NCBI GenBank assembly: GCA_903925705.1
Contig: CAIYGJ010000109.1
Location: 1 to 9,561, forward strand
Length of the DNA: 9,561 nt
Direction: 5' to 3'
Origin: an uncultured Actinomycetes bacterium
GTDB taxonomy: Bacteria; Actinomycetota; Actinomycetes; S36-B12; UBA5976
This document shows positions 6,312 to 9,561 of this stretch, piece after piece (position 1 is the first letter of the stretch; every line of letters begins with the position of its first letter). The position numbers were made by a program, and so were the translations under genes. A model generated the notes under the pieces. It was not told where the DNA came from. It worked only from the letters and a program-made list of their open reading frames with translations, and ran no database searches.

Positions 6312-8672
6312 CTAACGTCTGGTTGCCACCCGAATCTTTGAATTCTCCGCGATAATTGCTAAATCTCCCATAAGGTCCGTCCGAAAAACTCGGCTGCCCG
6401 TTAATTCATAGAGCGAAATGGTTTCTGGGGCAGGGTGTCCGTAGTCATTATCTTTTCCAACCGATATAACGGCGATTTCGGCATTTGCCCAGTTAGCAAA
6501 TTCGCTTGATTGATAACGGGAACCATGGTGGGAAACCTTTATTACGTCAAAATCAATTGCTGGCAATTCTTTTGAGATTTTGTCCTGCACTGGCGGCTCG
6601 ATATCACCAGTTAGCAGAATTGAAACTCCTTCTGCTTGAACTGCCAAAGCTACGCTGGCATTATTTGCATCACTTCCCTGTCCCAAAATAACTTCACTTG
6701 GCCAAATGCAAGTAAATGAAACTCCATTGATGACAAATCGCTCTGGGTAAGTCATGACTGTCGATTTCTTATTCATTCTGGTTAGCACTTCATTAACAAA
6801 CTTGGTGGTACTCGGTGGGTCACTCAGCGGACTAACCCGAATTTGCCCAACTTGACGGTTATGAAGTGCGCCTTCAAGGCCACCAATATGGTCTGCGTGA
6901 AAGTGGGTGAGCAAGAGAACAGGAATTCGCTTGATGTGAAGGTCGCTTAAACATTTATCGATGGCCTTTGGATATCCCCCAACATCAACAACAACTGCCT
7001 CGTTAGGCCCAACTCGAATTACGGTTGCATCGCCTTGTCCTACATCGCAGGAAACCATCACCCAATTTGGAATTGGCCATTGCTTTAAATCAAAAGATGG
7101 ATTTAGCCACAGAAGTAATAAGGCAGAGAGCATCAATGAGATTGCCTGACTTTGCTCTACGGAAGAGAGCCTGCGCCAAACCAAACCAAGTTGCACACCA
7201 CCGGAAACTGCAAGCAGCGCCAGCACGAATCCAAACATTCCTGTTGGCCAAGGAATTATCAACCAGTCAATTGCCGAGCAGAATCTTGCGACAATTGCAA
7301 TCAGTTCTGCAAAACAACCGGCGGGCCAAGCAATTGCAGTTCCGAGTGTTTGAGAAATTGGAGTCACAAGTGCTGAAATTAATCCCAACACCATTGCGGG
7401 TCCCGCCAGTGGAACTGCCAGCACGTTAGCTGGGATTGAACTTAAAGAAATTGGTGAACCGAGTGCAACCAATATGGGAAAAACCGAAAACTGAGCTGCA
7501 ATCGTCACGGTAAGAGTTTGGATAACCCAAAGCGGTACGCGCTTGGGGATTTTTCTATCTAAGTAGCTTTGGATTCGATTTACCCAAAGAATCAGTCCTG
7601 CCGTGGCGGCAACCGAGAGCGCAAAGCCGTAGGACACTGCCATCCAAGGATCCATTGCAACTAAGACAATGACCGCAACACTTAACGCGGGCACCGGTGA
7701 TTTGTTTGACTTGGAATAAGTGGCAGCCAACGCGACTAAACCCATTACTGCGGCTCGCAGCACACTTGGTTGCGGCCGAACCAAAACCACAAAGGAAAAT
7801 AGTGCCATCACGGTTACCAGGTATTGCCAGTTTCGACTCACCCGACACTGACGCAGGACCGCCAGCACAATCACAATGAGAAGCGTCACGTTGGTTCCCG
7901 AAACCGCAATTAGATGCGTTAGCCCTGCGGCCTTCATTTGGTCTGCCAGTTCTGCTGACAATGCAGAACTATCGCCGAGTGCGAGCCCAGGAACTAATCC
8001 TTTAGCCGAGTCTGGACTTGATCGCAATGATTCGTGTAATCCTGCTCGAAGTACTGAAGCCATTGTTTGATATCGCGGTGCTGATTCGATTAACACCGGT
8101 GCCTCTAATAGTTTGAGATATCCAGCGAATGGTTTCCCGATTGGAGCCGCTGATAGTTTTCCAGAAAACCTGAATCGCTGACCAGGAATGTATTTCCCTG
8201 TAATTGCGATCAATTCTGGATCTGTTATAAATGACAGCACCGGTGAACCGGTGGCAAAAGTTTTACCTTTCGCAGTCATCGAATCTATTCGTAATGCGAT
8301 CCGCAAGAGTTGTCGATCATTCCAGTCCAAGGTTTCTTTGCTGTGAGTTTTTATGGGATCCGAAGTAACCGTGGCGATACCGGATACAACTGAATTAGTC
8401 TGACTGGCTTGCGCAATTGGACCAGTGACTAACGGCAGAATTCGCAATACTGTAACCGAAGTCCCAAGCAAAACGCCGAGCAAGATCATTGATAGCAAAG
8501 TCTTGGTCTCAATTTGATTTCGAGAAAAGCGGCGAATGAAAGTGCGCGAGACAACCAGAAAAGCGGCACACATTGCCGTCGTCCAAATTGGATTAGCGAG
8601 CCCCACTGTCGTGATGACAATTGCTATCGATAGCCAAGTTGCTATCGCTAATGAACTGAGACGAAAGTCCAC
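6312..8672 (-). CDS. comEC: ComEC, competence DNA-uptake channel with metallo-beta-lactamase domain
   Basis: Inner-membrane protein thought to pass single-stranded DNA into the cytoplasm during natural transformation. It has 786 aa. Two or three membrane helices (about 8–80) precede a soluble OB-like region (about 95–200). Then comes the Competence domain with GLVPGLALGDSSALS (225–239), MKAAGLTHLIAVSGTN (246–261) and a run of helices to about 525. The C-terminal metallo-beta-lactamase domain has DVGQGDA (543–549), the metal-binding HFHADH (His590, His592, Asp594, His595), TGD (688–690), SHHGS (714–718) and GHP (745–747). All expected nuclease-site residues appear present, so this domain could degrade the non-transforming strand. 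The start is GTG at 8672–8670, directly after the comEA TAA with no gap and no Shine-Dalgarno, so translation should be coupled. Other uptake genes (pilus, ComF, DprA) are not in the window. Confidence 0.95.
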   Translation of the reverse strand: MDFRLSSLAIATWLSIAIVITTVGLANPIWTTAMCAAFLVVSRTFIRRFSRNQIETKTLLSMILLGVLLGTSVTVLRILPLVTGPIAQASQTNSVVSGIATVTSDPIKTHSKETLDWNDRQLLRIALRIDSMTAKGKTFATGSPVLSFITDPELIAITGKYIPGQRFRFSGKLSAAPIGKPFAGYLKLLEAPVLIESAPRYQTMASVLRAGLHESLRSSPDSAKGLVPGLALGDSSALSAELADQMKAAGLTHLIAVSGTNVTLLIVIVLAVLRQCRVSRNWQYLVTVMALFSFVVLVRPQPSVLRAAVMGLVALAATYSKSNKSPVPALSVAVIVLVAMDPWMAVSYGFALSVAATAGLILWVNRIQSYLDRKIPKRVPLWVIQTLTVTIAAQFSVFPILVALGSPISLSSIPANVLAVPLAGPAMVLGLISALVTPISQTLGTAIAWPAGCFAELIAIVARFCSAIDWLIIPWPTGMFGFVLALLAVSGGVQLGLVWRRLSSVEQSQAISLMLSALLLLWLNPSFDLKQWPIPNWVMVSCDVGQGDATVIRVGPNEAVVVDVGGYPKAIDKCLSDLHIKRIPVLLLTHFHADHIGGLEGALHNRQVGQIRVSPLSDPPSTTKFVNEVLTRMNKKSTVMTYPERFVINGVSFTCIWPSEVILGQGSDANNASVALAVQAEGVSILLTGDIEPPVQDKISKELPAIDFDVIKVSHHGSRYQSSEFANWANAEIAVISVGKDNDYGHPAPETISLYELTGSRVFRTDLMGDLAIIAENSKIRVATRR

Positions 8673-9365
8673 TTAAATTCGAACAAGTGCTTTCAAGTTG
8701 GCAAAGACTTTAGGCCCAATGCCGGGAACCTCTTGCAACTCTTCAATGGAATGAAACTTCTGATTGGTTTCTCGCCAAGCGATAATTCGCCCTGCCATTA
8801 CTGGCCCGACACCAGGCAAAGAATCTAATTCGGTTTCAGTGGCAAGGTTTAAGTTAATTCGGGGATCCGAACTAATCTCGAGCGATTGAGCATTCCCAAT
8901 GAAAATCATTTGCCCATCTGATAATCGTTCAGCCAAATTTATTGATGCCACGTTGGCACTGGGAATCAAGCCACCAGCAGCAGCAATTGCATCTGCCACT
9001 CTCGATCCGGCTGGAAGAGTTACTAAACCTGGGGTTAGGACATCGCCTTTGATGTCCACGACGATTTGATCAAAACTTTGGACCATTGTTGGCTCACCGG
9101 AACTTGCGGAAATTGGAATTCCAGGAGTTGCGACTTCTGGCACTGATGCAGGGGTTGGCCGATTCAACCAAACTAAACCAGCCGTAATCACTAATGCTGC
9201 AACCACGATCTTGAGAATTGGGCGGATAGCCTCCGTTGGCGGTGTGACCAAAACTTGGGCAGGTTCACTAGGTCCAGAAAAGTTTTCCCTGCCATCTAAT
9301 AGCTTATGTAGGCGATCTGTTGCAGCAGATGAGAGTTGAGATTTACCGCTTTTGAATACCTGCAT
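8673..9365 (-). CDS. comEA: ComEA, membrane-anchored DNA receptor
   Basis: Binds double-stranded DNA outside the membrane and hands it to ComEC. It has 230 aa. A cytoplasmic N-terminal part of about 48 residues is followed by one membrane helix, ILKIVVAALVITAGLVWL (50–67), a Pro/Ser/Thr-rich linker (about 69–95), an SLBB domain (about 100–158, with VVDIKGDVLTPGLVTLPAG and GGLIPSA) and a C-terminal pair of helix-hairpin-helix motifs (169–230). The two GxG turns are PGVGP (184–188) and PGIGP (214–218), the usual DNA-backbone contacts. ATG is at 9365; an AGGG (9377–9374) lies eight bases ahead, inside an inverted repeat. It is the first gene of the comEA–comEC–(holA) string and follows the degV-family gene by 60 bases. 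Confidence 0.95.
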   Translation of the reverse strand: MQVFKSGKSQLSSAATDRLHKLLDGRENFSGPSEPAQVLVTPPTEAIRPILKIVVAALVITAGLVWLNRPTPASVPEVATPGIPISASSGEPTMVQSFDQIVVDIKGDVLTPGLVTLPAGSRVADAIAAAGGLIPSANVASINLAERLSDGQMIFIGNAQSLEISSDPRINLNLATETELDSLPGVGPVMAGRIIAWRETNQKFHSIEELQEVPGIGPKVFANLKALVRI

Positions 9366-9366
9366 G

Positions 9367-9395
9367 TTTTGGACCCTAGTAATTTAGGTCCAAAA
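9367..9395 (-). promoter_or_regulatory. Inverted repeat in comEA leader (operator or RBS hairpin)
   Basis: TTTTGGACC, 11 bases, GGTCCAAAA: perfect 9-bp arms ending one base before the comEA ATG. On the minus strand the 11-base centre contains TAAATT (9386–9381), a 4-of-6 match to a −10 box, so a dimeric regulator could cover the promoter. As RNA, the same repeat would pair the weak AGGG ribosome binding site. There is no T run after the 3' arm, so it is not a terminator of degV. No regulator can be named. Confidence 0.5.
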
Positions 9396-9425
9396 ATTCC
9401 CAAAGCGAAATTTAATGTGGGGAAA

Positions 9426-9561
9426 TTAAACCTGTGGACTTACTACGACGGCCAATGCGCCCGGACCGACATGGGTTCCAACAACTGCACCGGCAGAAGT
9501 TACCGAAATAGATTCAACACCAGTTAATTCTTTAAGTTGCTCAGCCACATTGCTTGCGACT
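9426..9561 (-). CDS. DegV family (fatty-acid-binding) protein, C-terminal fragment
   Basis: DegV/EDD-fold proteins bind a fatty acid and, in some bacteria, act as FakB partners of a fatty acid kinase. Only the last 44 codons and the stop (9428–9426) are in the window; the gene enters from the right edge. The end of the protein shows SAGAVVGTHVGPGALAVVVS, the strongly conserved C-terminal signature of the family (GxxxGTHxGPGA). The ligand-binding Thr/Ser motif lies outside. The position upstream of comEA matches actinobacterial synteny. The 60 bases between it and comEA contain no clear terminator, so some read-through into comEA is possible. Confidence 0.88.
   Translation of the reverse strand, partial: VASNVAEQLKELTGVESISVTSAGAVVGTHVGPGALAVVVSPQV

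Noticed and set aside
7025..7429. 134-codon plus-strand open frame opposite comEC
   Set aside because: It lies opposite conserved transmembrane and metallo-beta-lactamase parts of comEC; its product is low in recognisable structure and it has no independent support.
9396..9425. Possible terminator after the degV-family gene
   Set aside because: Minus-strand TTCCC and GGGAA arms followed by T5 exist, but the stem has only 5 bp with a loop of about 18 bases, too weak to call.
1..9561. Novel defence, toxin–antitoxin, mobile or secondary-metabolite system
   Set aside because: All major reading frames are accounted for by conserved housekeeping or competence genes in their expected actinobacterial order; there are no insertion-sequence ends, direct-repeat arrays or abrupt composition shifts visible by eye.

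Overview
The window reads as a conserved housekeeping block from an actinobacterium. The order dnaJ–hrcA–hemW–lepA / rpsT / holA–comEC–comEA–degV, with rpsT on the opposite strand to the rest, is the arrangement I recall from Mycobacterium and its relatives. Base composition judged by eye is only moderately GC (somewhat below 50%), and intergenic spaces are very short. Together these suggest a small-genome, streamlined actinobacterium, for example the freshwater acI/Nanopelagicales type. The phylum is well supported by the gene order and protein motifs; the lineage is an inference from composition alone.

Left part (1–4825, all minus strand): transcription runs lepA (elongation factor 4), a YiiM-like MOSC protein, hemW (heme chaperone of the radical SAM family), hrcA (heat-shock repressor) and dnaJ (only the first 29 codons are inside). 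lepA/MOSC share one base, MOSC/hemW are 3 bases apart, and hrcA/dnaJ are 2 bases apart. A CIRCE operator lies between hemW and hrcA and overlaps the hrcA ribosome binding site. The hrcA–dnaJ pair is therefore a self-regulated heat-shock unit at the end of a longer gene string.

Middle (4826–5268): a 94-base divergent spacer carries a sigma-70-type promoter for rpsT (ribosomal protein S20, plus strand, GTG start). rpsT ends in a strong GC hairpin flanked by A and T runs, which should terminate transcription in both directions because holA converges on it from the other side.

Right part (5269–9561, all minus strand): the 3' end of a degV-family gene, then comEA (membrane-anchored DNA receptor), comEC (inner-membrane DNA channel with an intact metallo-beta-lactamase domain) and holA (DNA polymerase III delta). 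comEA and comEC abut with no gap. A 9-bp inverted repeat with an 11-base centre sits just before comEA and may be an operator or a hairpin over its ribosome binding site.

I see no mobile element, CRISPR array, tRNA, phage gene or novel multi-gene system. The points of interest are regulatory: the CIRCE site and an adjoining palindrome, the comEA inverted repeat, and matching extended −10-like motifs exactly 6 bases before the ATG of lepA and of holA. Both of those genes lack a Shine-Dalgarno sequence, so leaderless transcription is possible.
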